A stretch of 11,888 bases of DNA from the NCBI GenBank assembly GCA_017883105.1, contig JADGOF010000038.1, positions 1-11,888 of the forward strand. Reading direction: 5' to 3'. How positions within the stretch are numbered: the first letter of the stretch is position 1; each line of letters starts with the position of its first letter. Both the position numbers and the translations under genes were made by a program. This document shows positions 1 to 6,235 of the stretch, in pieces. The stretch comes from Acidimicrobiales bacterium. GTDB lineage: Bacteria > Actinomycetota > Acidimicrobiia > Acidimicrobiales > RAAP-2. Below the pieces are notes generated by a model, which worked only from the letters and a program-made list of their open reading frames with translations, had not been told where the DNA came from and did not search any database.

Positions 1-10
1 CAGGAGAACT

Positions 11-256
11 GTGACGATTGATCCGTTTCACGTACGGAAGTTCAGTGCATGGTCTGACGCCGACTTCGATCTCCAGGACCTGGCGCTGCCGGCCCAGCCG
101 CAATGGCGACGATGCGGTGCTGTCCACTGCATCGATCGGGGGCCATGGCTGGGAACGCTGGTGTGCTGCATCAGGCAGAGCGACCACGAAGATGGTCACT
201 CGATGTCGCTCGGCGATGTCGGGGCTCCCGACTACTGGCAGGAGACCTGGCTCTAG
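11..256 (+). CDS. Small hypothetical protein, 81 aa
   Basis: I do not recognise this protein. The reading frame starts with GTG preceded by a near-perfect AGGAGA Shine-Dalgarno site at 2-7, three bases upstream, and ends in TAG ten bases before a strong hairpin. These two flanking signals are the main reason to believe it. Third codon positions are mostly G or C, as in the neighbours. The product is acidic in its first third (residues 15-24 are rich in Asp), has four Cys (35, 39, 52, 53) and many Trp, and shows no signal peptide or membrane segment. It converges with the GH13 gene. It could be the 3' remnant of a longer gene or a distal operon member, because the window begins just before it. 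Two other short plus-strand frames overlap it; they lack a comparable ribosome site. Confidence 0.4.
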   Translation: MTIDPFHVRKFSAWSDADFDLQDLALPAQPQWRRCGAVHCIDRGPWLGTLVCCIRQSDHEDGHSMSLGDVGAPDYWQETWL

Positions 257-265
257 CCATCTCCG

Positions 266-291
266 ACCTCTGCCCGTCGACGGGCAGAGGT
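266..291. terminator. Perfect palindrome, bidirectional terminator hairpin
   Basis: An 11-bp GC-rich stem (266-276 with 281-291) closes a TCGA loop. As the loop is itself palindromic, the whole 26 nt is a perfect dyad. It lies between the convergent ORF at 11-256 and the GH13 gene ending at 314, so it can serve both strands. There is no T-run, which is usual for actinobacterial hairpin terminators. Confidence 0.75.
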
Positions 292-313
292 GCCCGGGCG
301 CGACCACGGACCC

Positions 314-1939
314 TCAGGGCCGCAGGACCAGCGCCTGATCAGCGGTCACCGAACCGTCGAAGTGTGCACCCTCTCCCGCTCCATTGCTGTTGACCTCCAC
401 GCGCATCCCGACAAGTGACCCCTTCGGTTGCCCGGAGTCCGGTTCGCTGCCACTCGGCAGGCGGATGCCGTCCCCGGTTTCGATGACCGCGTCGGTGAAG
501 TTGACGACGATGTACCAGCGTTCGGTGCCTGTGGCCCGGCGAAAGCCGAGCAGGCCCGCCGGAAGGTCGAGGAGTTGGAAGTCGCCGAGGGCCAGGGCGG
601 GGGCACCGTGGCGGAGGCTGATCAGCCGCCGGTACAGATGGAGCATCGAGCCCGGATCGGTGCGTTGATCCGCGTAGTTGCGGTGATCCGACTCCGGCGG
701 GAAGGGCAACCAGGGCTGCGTGTCCCCGTGCGTCGGCCAACCGTGGTCGCTCGCTCCCGTCCAGGGGATCGGTGCGCGGCATCCGTCCCGTCCCCCCGGG
801 TCGACCGACCGGTCTGGGGGGATGACCGCATCGAGGAGGCCCATCTCCTCTCCCTGGTAGAGGAAGGGGGTGCCCCGAAGCGTGAGCAGGAGCACTGCCG
901 CGGCCCGGGCCCGGGCCTCACTTCGACGGCTGGCGACGTCGGGCTCCTCCCCCCGCGCGGCGGCCGCCGCGTCGTAGCGGGTGCGGTGGCGCGGGTTGTC
1001 GTGATTGGACAACACCCAGGTGGGCCACGCTTCCCTCGGGTCGAGGGCGGCGGTCGTCTGCTCGATGCACTCGGTCCATCGCGGTTGGTGCCAAGGGGCA
1101 AACAGCGGCGGGAAGTTGAACGCCATGTGGAGCTCGTCGCCCTCGCCGTAGTAGGTGGCAACCGCGGAGGTCGAGAGCAAGAAGACCTCTCCTACGATGA
1201 CCCGTTCGTCGGGATAGCTGTCGATGAGTGCACGGATGTCCTTCAGTCTTTGGTGGGTGACGGCCACGTCGTTGAGTGCGCTGTGGGGGATCCCGGCCAC
1301 CGGCTCGGGGTCATCGGGGAGGTCAGGATCCTTGCCGATGCAGTGGATGACATCAGCCCGGAACCCGTCGACGCCCCGGTCGAGCCAGAAGTGCAGCACC
1401 TGGTGCATAGCGTCGACGACGGCCGGCTCGTCCCAGTTGAGATCGGGCTGGGCCGACTCGAAGAGGTGGAGATACCACTGGCCCGAGGCCGCATCCTTCG
1501 TCCAGGCGGGGGCGGACAGGTCAAAGGATGCCACCCAGTTGTTAGGCGGCGAACCGTCGGGGTGCGGGTCCCGCCACACATACCAGTTCCGATGCCCGCT
1601 GGACCGGGCCGAGATGGCGTCGGTGAACCAGGGATGTCGGTCGGAGGTGTGGTTGGGCACCCAGTCGATGATCACCTTGAGCCCGTGGTGGTGGGCCTCG
1701 GCGATCAGCGCATCGAAGTCGTCGAGCGTCCCGAACAGGGGATCGACGTCGCAGTAGTCGCTTACGTCGTAACCGAAGTCGACCATCGGCGAACGGTAGA
1801 AGGGGGAGATCCACAAGGCGTCGACGCCGAGCCAGGCGAGATCGGCCAGATGCGGGCGGATGCCGGCCAGATCACCGACCCCGTCGCCGTCGCTGTCGGC
1901 GAACGACCGGGGGTAGATCTGGTAGAACACCGCTCGCAT
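314..1939 (-). CDS. GH13 alpha-glucosidase, oligo-1,6-glucosidase type
   Basis: This is a glycoside hydrolase family 13 enzyme releasing glucose from alpha-glucosides, probably cytoplasmic as no signal peptide is seen. Visible motifs in the (beta/alpha)8 barrel are QIYPRSF near residue 7, DWVPNH at 92-97, the QPDLNW block at 164-169, GFRAD with nucleophile Asp196, GEV with acid/base Glu251, and SNHD with transition-state Asp314. A C-terminal beta domain covers about 445-541. The residue after the nucleophile is Val; in characterised family members Val favours alpha-1,6 linkages while Ala or Thr favours alpha-1,4, so isomaltose-type substrates are inferred. Length (541 aa) fits the family. The ATG at 1939 leaves out a conserved Trp-Trp encoded just upstream in the same frame, so the true start may be the CTG at 1972 (552 aa). 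It lies 72 nt downstream of the SRPBCC gene, probably in one operon. Confidence 0.93.
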   Translation of the reverse strand: MRAVFYQIYPRSFADSDGDGVGDLAGIRPHLADLAWLGVDALWISPFYRSPMVDFGYDVSDYCDVDPLFGTLDDFDALIAEAHHHGLKVIIDWVPNHTSDRHPWFTDAISARSSGHRNWYVWRDPHPDGSPPNNWVASFDLSAPAWTKDAASGQWYLHLFESAQPDLNWDEPAVVDAMHQVLHFWLDRGVDGFRADVIHCIGKDPDLPDDPEPVAGIPHSALNDVAVTHQRLKDIRALIDSYPDERVIVGEVFLLSTSAVATYYGEGDELHMAFNFPPLFAPWHQPRWTECIEQTTAALDPREAWPTWVLSNHDNPRHRTRYDAAAAARGEEPDVASRRSEARARAAAVLLLTLRGTPFLYQGEEMGLLDAVIPPDRSVDPGGRDGCRAPIPWTGASDHGWPTHGDTQPWLPFPPESDHRNYADQRTDPGSMLHLYRRLISLRHGAPALALGDFQLLDLPAGLLGFRRATGTERWYIVVNFTDAVIETGDGIRLPSGSEPDSGQPKGSLVGMRVEVNSNGAGEGAHFDGSVTADQALVLRP

Positions 1940-2011
1940 CCACCAAGGGGTGTCCCCGTGGGCCGAAGTCAGGCCGTCACCGCCTCGAGGTGCACCCGGT
2001 GGAGGAACCGG

Positions 2012-2470
2012 TCAGCCCTCGGCTCGTACTTTGATGCGAGCCAGGGTCGTGGTCATGTTGGCCCGGTTGTGACCATCGGGATCGCGGGTGCCGCGGACCA
2101 GCGGACCGACGGCCCGGAGGGCTGATCCCCGCCGATCCTCGAATCGCTCGCTGACCGTCGCCCCTCCCTCCCCGTCCTCCTCGATCCGGTAGCCCCAGGT
2201 GGCCACCGGCAGCGGTCCGAATGCGACGTCCCAGGCGATCTCCGAGTCGGGCTGGAAGCGAACGATGGTGCAGGAAGTCGTCCATCGGCGCCATCCGGAC
2301 CGGTTCTTGCCCCGAAAACGGGCGCCCAGGGCCGGCCCGTCCGCTTCGCCGACCCATGTCATGGCAGTGCACTCTGCAGTCAGATCGCTCATGGCCACCG
2401 GATTCCCGATGACTTCCCAGATCCGCTCCGGCGATGCATCGATCCGCTCGGTCACCTCGACAATTGACAT
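2012..2470 (-). CDS. SRPBCC / polyketide cyclase-like protein
   Basis: This is a 152-aa protein of the START-like SRPBCC fold (polyketide cyclase/dehydrase group), which binds hydrophobic ligands in a helix-grip cavity. The N-terminal pattern VTERIDASPERIWEVIGNP followed by an (A)MSDL turn is typical of the family; the middle has alternating beta strands ending in EEDGEGGATVSERFE. The frame is open 42 codons further upstream, but family alignment places the start at this ATG, and the upstream extension looks non-coding. No Shine-Dalgarno site precedes the ATG; a TAACGT -10-like hexamer ends seven bases before it, so translation may be leaderless. It is probably co-transcribed with the GH13 gene. 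The ligand is unknown, and I see no functional link between the two products. Confidence 0.85.
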   Translation of the reverse strand: MSIVEVTERIDASPERIWEVIGNPVAMSDLTAECTAMTWVGEADGPALGARFRGKNRSGWRRWTTSCTIVRFQPDSEIAWDVAFGPLPVATWGYRIEEDGEGGATVSERFEDRRGSALRAVGPLVRGTRDPDGHNRANMTTTLARIKVRAEG

Positions 2471-2477
2471 AGCCGAG

Positions 2478-2483
2478 ACGTTA
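2478..2483 (-). promoter_or_regulatory. Candidate -10 element for a leaderless SRPBCC transcript
   Basis: TAACGT on the minus strand ends seven bases before the ATG at 2470. A TANNNT hexamer six to eight bases before an A-initial start is the known geometry of actinobacterial leaderless mRNAs, and no Shine-Dalgarno site is present. No convincing -35 is visible. Confidence 0.35.
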
Positions 2484-2512
2484 GCAATGCCCGCTTCTGA
2501 CCAGGAGGTTCG

Positions 2513-2644
2513 ATGGCCGGTGGGGTCGCCGGGGCTTTCAGGCCGATTGTCGTCCGAAGGCCCGGACCAGGCGACCGGGTCAGCACCGTTGGTCATGGAG
2601 GCCGGTCGGACATCATGCCTGGTGACGCCTGGTCATCGGCGTAG
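2513..2644 (+). CDS. Possible small ORF, 43 aa
   Basis: A perfect AGGAGG Shine-Dalgarno site at 2503-2508 stands four bases before this ATG. The frame runs 43 codons to a TAG at 2642-2644, and an inverted repeat follows about nine bases later. The predicted peptide is rich in Gly, Arg and Val, with no recognisable motif, signal peptide or membrane segment. It lies in the divergent gap between the SRPBCC gene and the 89-aa zinc-finger-like gene. The ribosome site is the only real support; it could be chance in GC-rich DNA or a leader peptide. Confidence 0.2.
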   Translation: MAGGVAGAFRPIVVRRPGPGDRVSTVGHGGRSDIMPGDAWSSA

Positions 2645-2653
2645 TTACAGGTT

Positions 2654-2674
2654 TTCTTCGTCTGTGCCGAAGAA
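2654..2674. repeat. Inverted repeat upstream of the 89-aa gene
   Basis: The arms TTCTTCG (2654-2660) and CGAAGAA (2668-2674) are perfect inverted copies separated by seven bases. The repeat sits about 45 bases before the start of the gene at 2720. It could be an operator for that gene or a weak hairpin ending the small ORF before it. Confidence 0.45.
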
Positions 2675-2719
2675 CTCTCTGACAACGATCACGCAGGTCA
2701 CGAGAGGGGATGGCACATC

Positions 2720-2989
2720 ATGGTGGAACGTCGGGCGGTTGAAGACGGTTCGTTCTTGGCTGAAGGGCTCTCCGGCAGCCATGCTCCCGAGGTGTTCGGC
2801 ACTGGTCGGGTCTGCGTCGAGCCGGAGTGCAACGTTCGTCTCTCCCGCTACAACAGCACGGAGTGGTGCGCACTGCACGAGAGTCCCGCGTCCACCCAAA
2901 GGCCGTACGACACGTCAGTGCGGCAGCGAGGACGCCGGGGTAGCTCCTCCGGTCGCCGGCGTTCCTCGCAGCGACAGAAGGCGGCGTAG
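2720..2989 (+). CDS. Small CX4C-X12-CX2H metal-binding-type protein, 89 aa
   Basis: The product contains Cys32, Cys37, Cys50 and His53 spaced CX4C-X12-CX2H around an RLSRYN core. Short knuckles of this kind, with the RLSRYN block before a final CxxH, recur in small actinobacterial proteins and probably bind one zinc ion. From about residue 66 to the end the tail is Arg/Ser/Gln-rich and strongly basic, which suggests nucleic acid binding. No membrane or signal sequence is seen. The start ATG has a GAGAGGGG purine stretch about ten bases upstream. A minus-strand frame overlapping it (2645-2899) shows no such motif and is rejected. The gene is flanked upstream by an inverted repeat and downstream by about 180 bases before the SnoaL-like gene, so it is probably monocistronic. 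A role in regulation is inference only. Confidence 0.65.
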   Translation: MVERRAVEDGSFLAEGLSGSHAPEVFGTGRVCVEPECNVRLSRYNSTEWCALHESPASTQRPYDTSVRQRGRRGSSSGRRRSSQRQKAA

Positions 2990-3132
2990 CGCCGGCCCAC
3001 AGACACTGCTCGGGACCCGGGGCACGATGCCTCGATCGCCCTGGACCACCACTCGGCCGCCTTCCGGGTGCGGGGATGCCCCACGGCGAATGGCCGCTGC
3101 CATCGACCAGATCCGCTTCCGACCCACCTCGG

Positions 3133-3138
3133 TACACT
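3133..3138 (+). promoter_or_regulatory. Candidate -10 element of the SnoaL/SDR/hotdog operon
   Basis: TACACT fits the actinobacterial TANNNT -10 pattern and lies 35 bases before the SnoaL-like start codon, which would leave a leader of roughly 28 bases with a GAGGTGG ribosome site. No clear -35 is present. The region 2990-3172 otherwise holds nothing I can recognise. Confidence 0.3.
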
Positions 3139-3172
3139 TCGGGGCAATCGAAATGGATCGACGAGGTGGACC

Positions 3173-3643
3173 ATGGCCGATGAGGCAACCGAAGCAATCC
3201 GGCGCCTGAAGTACGCGTACTTCAGACTGTTGGACACCAAGCACTTCGCCGAGCTGGGTGAGTTGTTCGTGGAGGACGGGACCACCGCCTACGAAGGGGG
3301 AGTCCACCGCCAGCACGGGCGGGAGGCCATCGTCGAGTTCCTCACCACCTCGCTCGGCGATCCGGCCATCGTCCATCTTCACAATGGGCACCACCCGGAG
3401 ATCGAGATCCACGGCGACGGCACGGCCACCGGCACCTGGTACCTCGAGGACAAGGTCCTCATCCCTGCCTACGACCTGGTGATCCAAGGCACCGCCCTCT
3501 ACGACGACACCTACGTGCTGGTGAACGGTGAGTGGAAGATCAAGCACACCGGCTACCAGCGCATCTTCGAAGAGCGTCGCAAGTTCACCACCGGAGAGCT
3601 CATCTCGTTCACCAGTCGATTCCAGCCCGAAAAGGCCGGCTGA
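3173..3643 (+). CDS. SnoaL-like / NTF2-fold protein
   Basis: This 156-aa protein belongs to the SnoaL-like branch of the NTF2 superfamily, a cone-shaped fold used by small dehydratases, isomerases and cyclases. The N-terminal helix RRLKYAYFRLLDTKHF (10-25) followed by LGELFVEDGTTAYEGG, and the later VHLHNGHHPEIEI block (67-79), are typical; Tyr, Asp and His residues in these blocks line the active site in characterised relatives such as scytalone dehydratase. The C-terminal strand IKHTGYQRIFEERR completes the sheet. An in-frame extension of 35 codons exists upstream, but the ATG at 3173 has a good GAGGTGG ribosome site two to three bases before it and matches family length. It is the first gene of a tight operon, 31 bases before the SDR. 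Substrate unknown. Confidence 0.88.
   Translation: MADEATEAIRRLKYAYFRLLDTKHFAELGELFVEDGTTAYEGGVHRQHGREAIVEFLTTSLGDPAIVHLHNGHHPEIEIHGDGTATGTWYLEDKVLIPAYDLVIQGTALYDDTYVLVNGEWKIKHTGYQRIFEERRKFTTGELISFTSRFQPEKAG
3206..3225. repeat. Perfect 20-bp palindrome inside the SnoaL-like gene
   Basis: Two copies of CTGAAGTACG in inverted orientation meet without a spacer, at codons 12-18 of the SnoaL-like gene. It is long enough to be notable but may only reflect the codons for LKYAYF, a conserved family block. Confidence 0.6.
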
Positions 3644-3674
3644 CCGCCACCCCCATCCCGGTCGGAAGGAAGTC

Positions 3675-4436
3675 ATGTCGCGTCGACTTGAAGGAACGGT
3701 GGCCTTGGTCACCGGAGCATCCAGTGGTATCGGCGAAGCCACCGCCCTGGCCCTGGCCGCCGAAGGGGCCAGCGTGGCCATCGCCGCCCGGCGACGGGAT
3801 CGCCTGGAGGCCCTGGCCGAGCGGATCGGTGGCGGGTCGAAGGTCCTGGTCCTCGAAACCGACGTGACCGACGAGGAGCAGGCGCGGGCCATGGTGGATC
3901 GCACCATCGCCGAGCTCGGCCGACTGGACACGTTGGTCAACAACGCCGGAGTGATGCTGCTCGGTTCGATCGTCGATGCCCCCATCGAGGAGTGGCAGCG
4001 TATGGTCCAGCTCAACGTGCTCGGACTGCTCTACTGCACCCATGCCGCCCTCCCCCATCTCCTCCGGGCGGCCGAGGACGACCCTCGCCAGGTAGCCGAC
4101 GTGGTGAACATGAGCTCAGTTGCCGGCCGGGTGGCCCGGCAGGGCAGCGGCGTGTACAACGCCACCAAGTTCGGGGTGGTGGCGTTCTCCGAATCCCTCC
4201 GCCAGGAGGTCACCAAGCGCCACGTCCGAGTGTCCATCGTCGAACCCGGGGCGGTGATGACCGAGCTGGCCACCCACAATCGGCCGGAAGTCATCGAGGG
4301 CATGCGGGCACGGTTCGGGAAGATGGAGATGCTCCAGGCGGAGGACATCGCCGAGTCGATCGTGTTCACGGTCACCCGTCCCCGCCACGTCGCCGTCAAC
4401 GAGATCCTCATCCGCCCCACCGAACAGGAACAATGA
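3675..4436 (+). CDS. Classical short-chain dehydrogenase/reductase (SDR)
   Basis: This is a 253-aa NAD(P)-dependent oxidoreductase of the classical SDR family. The nucleotide-binding motif TGASSGIG is at 13-20, the ETDVTD adenine-ring block at 61-66, NNAG at 89-92, the helix Asn at 114, catalytic Ser at 147 or 148, and the YxxxK pair Tyr161/Lys165. Arg39 and Arg40 after the second strand favour NADPH over NADH. Length is normal for the family. The start ATG is preceded by AAGGAAG three bases upstream; the open frame further upstream overlaps the SnoaL-like gene and is not used. It lies 31 bases after that gene, and its stop codon directly abuts the GTG of the next gene. The product probably reduces a ketone or oxidises an alcohol in the pathway served by the neighbouring hotdog proteins; the substrate is not predictable. 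Confidence 0.93.
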   Translation: MSRRLEGTVALVTGASSGIGEATALALAAEGASVAIAARRRDRLEALAERIGGGSKVLVLETDVTDEEQARAMVDRTIAELGRLDTLVNNAGVMLLGSIVDAPIEEWQRMVQLNVLGLLYCTHAALPHLLRAAEDDPRQVADVVNMSSVAGRVARQGSGVYNATKFGVVAFSESLRQEVTKRHVRVSIVEPGAVMTELATHNRPEVIEGMRARFGKMEMLQAEDIAESIVFTVTRPRHVAVNEILIRPTEQEQ

Positions 4437-5336
4437 GTGGACCTGCACAGCTACCCACCGCCCCACCACATCCTGGGCGATCTGGGCATGGAGGCAGAGA
4501 TCACCTCTGAGACCACTGCGAACGTCCGCATCCGGGTGACCTCCCACATCACGGCAGCTGACGGTGGCGTGCGGGCCGGCGTTCTGGCCACGCTGGTCGA
4601 CATCGTGGGTGGCGCGGTGGCCGCGCGGGCCCTCCGTCCCGACTGGATGGCCACCGCCGACCTGTCCCTGCAACTGGTGCGACCGGCCACCGGGCCGTGG
4701 GTCGAAGCACGGGGAACGGTGGTGCGCAAAGGGCGCACCACATTGGTCATCGAGGCCCTGGTGGTCAACGTCGCCGACGACGGTTCGGACGTGGGCGTCG
4801 ACGGAGGAATCGGCGGTCCGGTTCCGGTGGCATGGGCCACTATGACCTTTGCCATTCTCCCCAGCAGGAACGCCGGGGCCCCGATGCAGGCGGCCTCGGA
4901 CCTTCCGGTGCGATGGGCCTTCGACGGGGACGGCCTCGAGGTCTCGGTGCTCGACGCACTGGCCCTCTCCGTGGTCGATGCCGCCGGGGGCCGGGTGTCG
5001 ATGCCGGTGGGGGAGTACCTGGTCAACTCGTTCGGCGCCGTCCAGGGCGGGGTGATCGCCCTCCTCGGGGATGTCGCTGGGTCCGAGGCGCTGGGTGCCG
5101 CGCAGGGCCCGGGTGGGCAGCCGGCGCTGGTCACCGACCTCCAGGTGGCTTATCTGGCCCTGGGCCGGGTCGGTCCCATGGTGAGCCGGGCCCGGGTGCT
5201 CGACGACGGCTCCGACGGGTCGCGGGGCAGTGCGGTTATCGAGTTGTTCGACCAGGGAGCCGACGAGCGACTGACCACGGTGATCAACGTCGCGACCGCG
5301 TCCCCGGGCGCCAACCCGGTGGCGGAGTCGTCATGA
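4437..5336 (+). CDS. Double-hotdog thioesterase-like protein (first of pair)
   Basis: The 299-aa product holds two PaaI/acyl-CoA thioesterase-type hotdog domains, at about 8-142 and 158-290. The central-helix segments are DGGVRAGVLATLVDIVGG (Asp55) and VQGGVIALLGDVAG (Asp212). The Asp of the helix, which acts in catalysis in PaaI-type enzymes, is kept in both domains, but the usual HGG motif is changed to VRAG in one and VQGG in the other. The long strands typical of the fold follow each helix (ADLSLQLVRPA; TDLQVAYLALG). Activity on acyl-CoA thioesters is possible but not certain; an acyl-binding or partner role is an alternative. The GTG start abuts the SDR stop codon and has AGGAA six bases upstream. 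The ATG four bases earlier opens only a short frame in another phase. The stop overlaps the next start by ATGA, implying translational coupling. Confidence 0.85.
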   Translation: MDLHSYPPPHHILGDLGMEAEITSETTANVRIRVTSHITAADGGVRAGVLATLVDIVGGAVAARALRPDWMATADLSLQLVRPATGPWVEARGTVVRKGRTTLVIEALVVNVADDGSDVGVDGGIGGPVPVAWATMTFAILPSRNAGAPMQAASDLPVRWAFDGDGLEVSVLDALALSVVDAAGGRVSMPVGEYLVNSFGAVQGGVIALLGDVAGSEALGAAQGPGGQPALVTDLQVAYLALGRVGPMVSRARVLDDGSDGSRGSAVIELFDQGADERLTTVINVATASPGANPVAESS

Positions 5337-6172
5337 GCGGACCAACCGAACGCGCACCGATCGAGAGTGGTCGACTGGTCAGCGAGTACTTCCGTCTCGA
5401 ACGGTGGGAGATCCCGCCACCACCGGGCTCCGACCAACCGTCGGCGTTTGGCGGTCGAGCCCCGGTGGACGATCACCAGCGGGGAGCCGGCGGTGGTCTG
5501 CGCACCGGCGGACTGCTCAGTACCGTCGACTCACTCGGTGGCTTCCTGAGCGGCCTCTCGGTGCAGCCCGAATGGATCGTGACCACCTCCATGATGGCCA
5601 CCATCTCCCGGCTGGACCACCGGGGACCGCTCCGTCTGCACGGTCAGGTGTTGCGCCGCGGTCGGAAGTCGGTGGTGTCCGGGGTCCAGGTGGTCGACGA
5701 AGGGAATGGTGACCGACCAGTGGCCGTCGCCACCGTGACGTGTGCGGTACAGGCACCGGGCGACATGGCTCTCGAATTCGAGCGGCCGGTGGTGATCCCC
5801 ATGCCTCCCTTGCCGCCGGCAGTGCAGCGTCCCGAGGAGTTCTTCTGCATCGAGCCCGGAACCGGACCGGTGACCCGACTCGAGCTCGCCGACCATCTTC
5901 GCAATCCGTGGGGGATCCTCCATGGGGGTGCGGCGGCCATGCTCGCCGATGTCGCCGCCTGCCGTGCGGTGGCACCGTCGTCCGAAGGCCCGGTGGCGGC
6001 CGGGGACATGGTGCTCCACTACCTTCGCCCGGTGAAGGCGGGACCGGTCGAGGCCCGGTGCCGGGTGGTGGGGACACAAGGTGGCCGCACGGTGGTCCGG
6101 GTGGCGGTCCACGACGTGGCGAGAGACGACCGGCTGGTGACTCTGGCCTCGGTGGCTGTCCTCGACGTGTAG
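5333..6172 (+). CDS. Double-hotdog thioesterase-like protein (second of pair)
   Basis: The 279-aa product also holds two hotdog domains, at about 12-140 and 165-279. The first has RTGGLLSTVDSLGG (58-70) with Asp66; the second has the full PaaI signature NPWGILHGGAAAMLAD (191-206), with Asn191, His197-Gly-Gly and Asp206. Only this last domain has every residue expected of an active PaaI-type thioesterase, so it is the likeliest catalytic site for acyl-CoA hydrolysis. The first domain may be structural or may complete a dimer interface. The ATG overlaps the previous stop by four bases and has GGAG five bases upstream; the frame is open far upstream through the preceding gene, but this is a shadow. 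Coupled translation suggests that the two proteins are made in fixed ratio and may assemble together. Confidence 0.87.
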   Translation: MSGPTERAPIESGRLVSEYFRLERWEIPPPPGSDQPSAFGGRAPVDDHQRGAGGGLRTGGLLSTVDSLGGFLSGLSVQPEWIVTTSMMATISRLDHRGPLRLHGQVLRRGRKSVVSGVQVVDEGNGDRPVAVATVTCAVQAPGDMALEFERPVVIPMPPLPPAVQRPEEFFCIEPGTGPVTRLELADHLRNPWGILHGGAAAMLADVAACRAVAPSSEGPVAAGDMVLHYLRPVKAGPVEARCRVVGTQGGRTVVRVAVHDVARDDRLVTLASVAVLDV

Positions 6173-6195
6173 CGCCCCTCCGTGCGTGGCCCGCC

Positions 6196-6201
6196 TATGC
6201 T
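6196..6201 (+). promoter_or_regulatory. Candidate -10 element of the nitrobindin-like gene
   Basis: TATGCT fits TANNNT and lies 35 bases before the next start codon, so the nitrobindin-like gene may have its own promoter in addition to read-through from the operon. No clear -35 is seen. Confidence 0.3.
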
Positions 6202-6235
6202 CGCCGACAGACGACTGTGGAAGGTGGAAGCTCAC

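Noticed and set aside
428..2125. Long plus-strand open frame opposite the GH13 gene
   Set aside because: It is the antisense shadow of a clear GH13 enzyme with all catalytic motifs; its product is Val/Gly/Arg-rich without any domain.
2199..3209. Plus-strand open frame of 336 codons
   Set aside because: It runs across the antisense of the SRPBCC gene, the intergenic gap and the frame-shifted 89-aa gene; no domain is visible.
2915..4015. Long minus-strand open frame opposite the SnoaL-like and SDR genes
   Set aside because: The plus strand carries recognisable families with ribosome sites; this product is low-complexity Ser/Arg-rich and then Val/Asp-rich.
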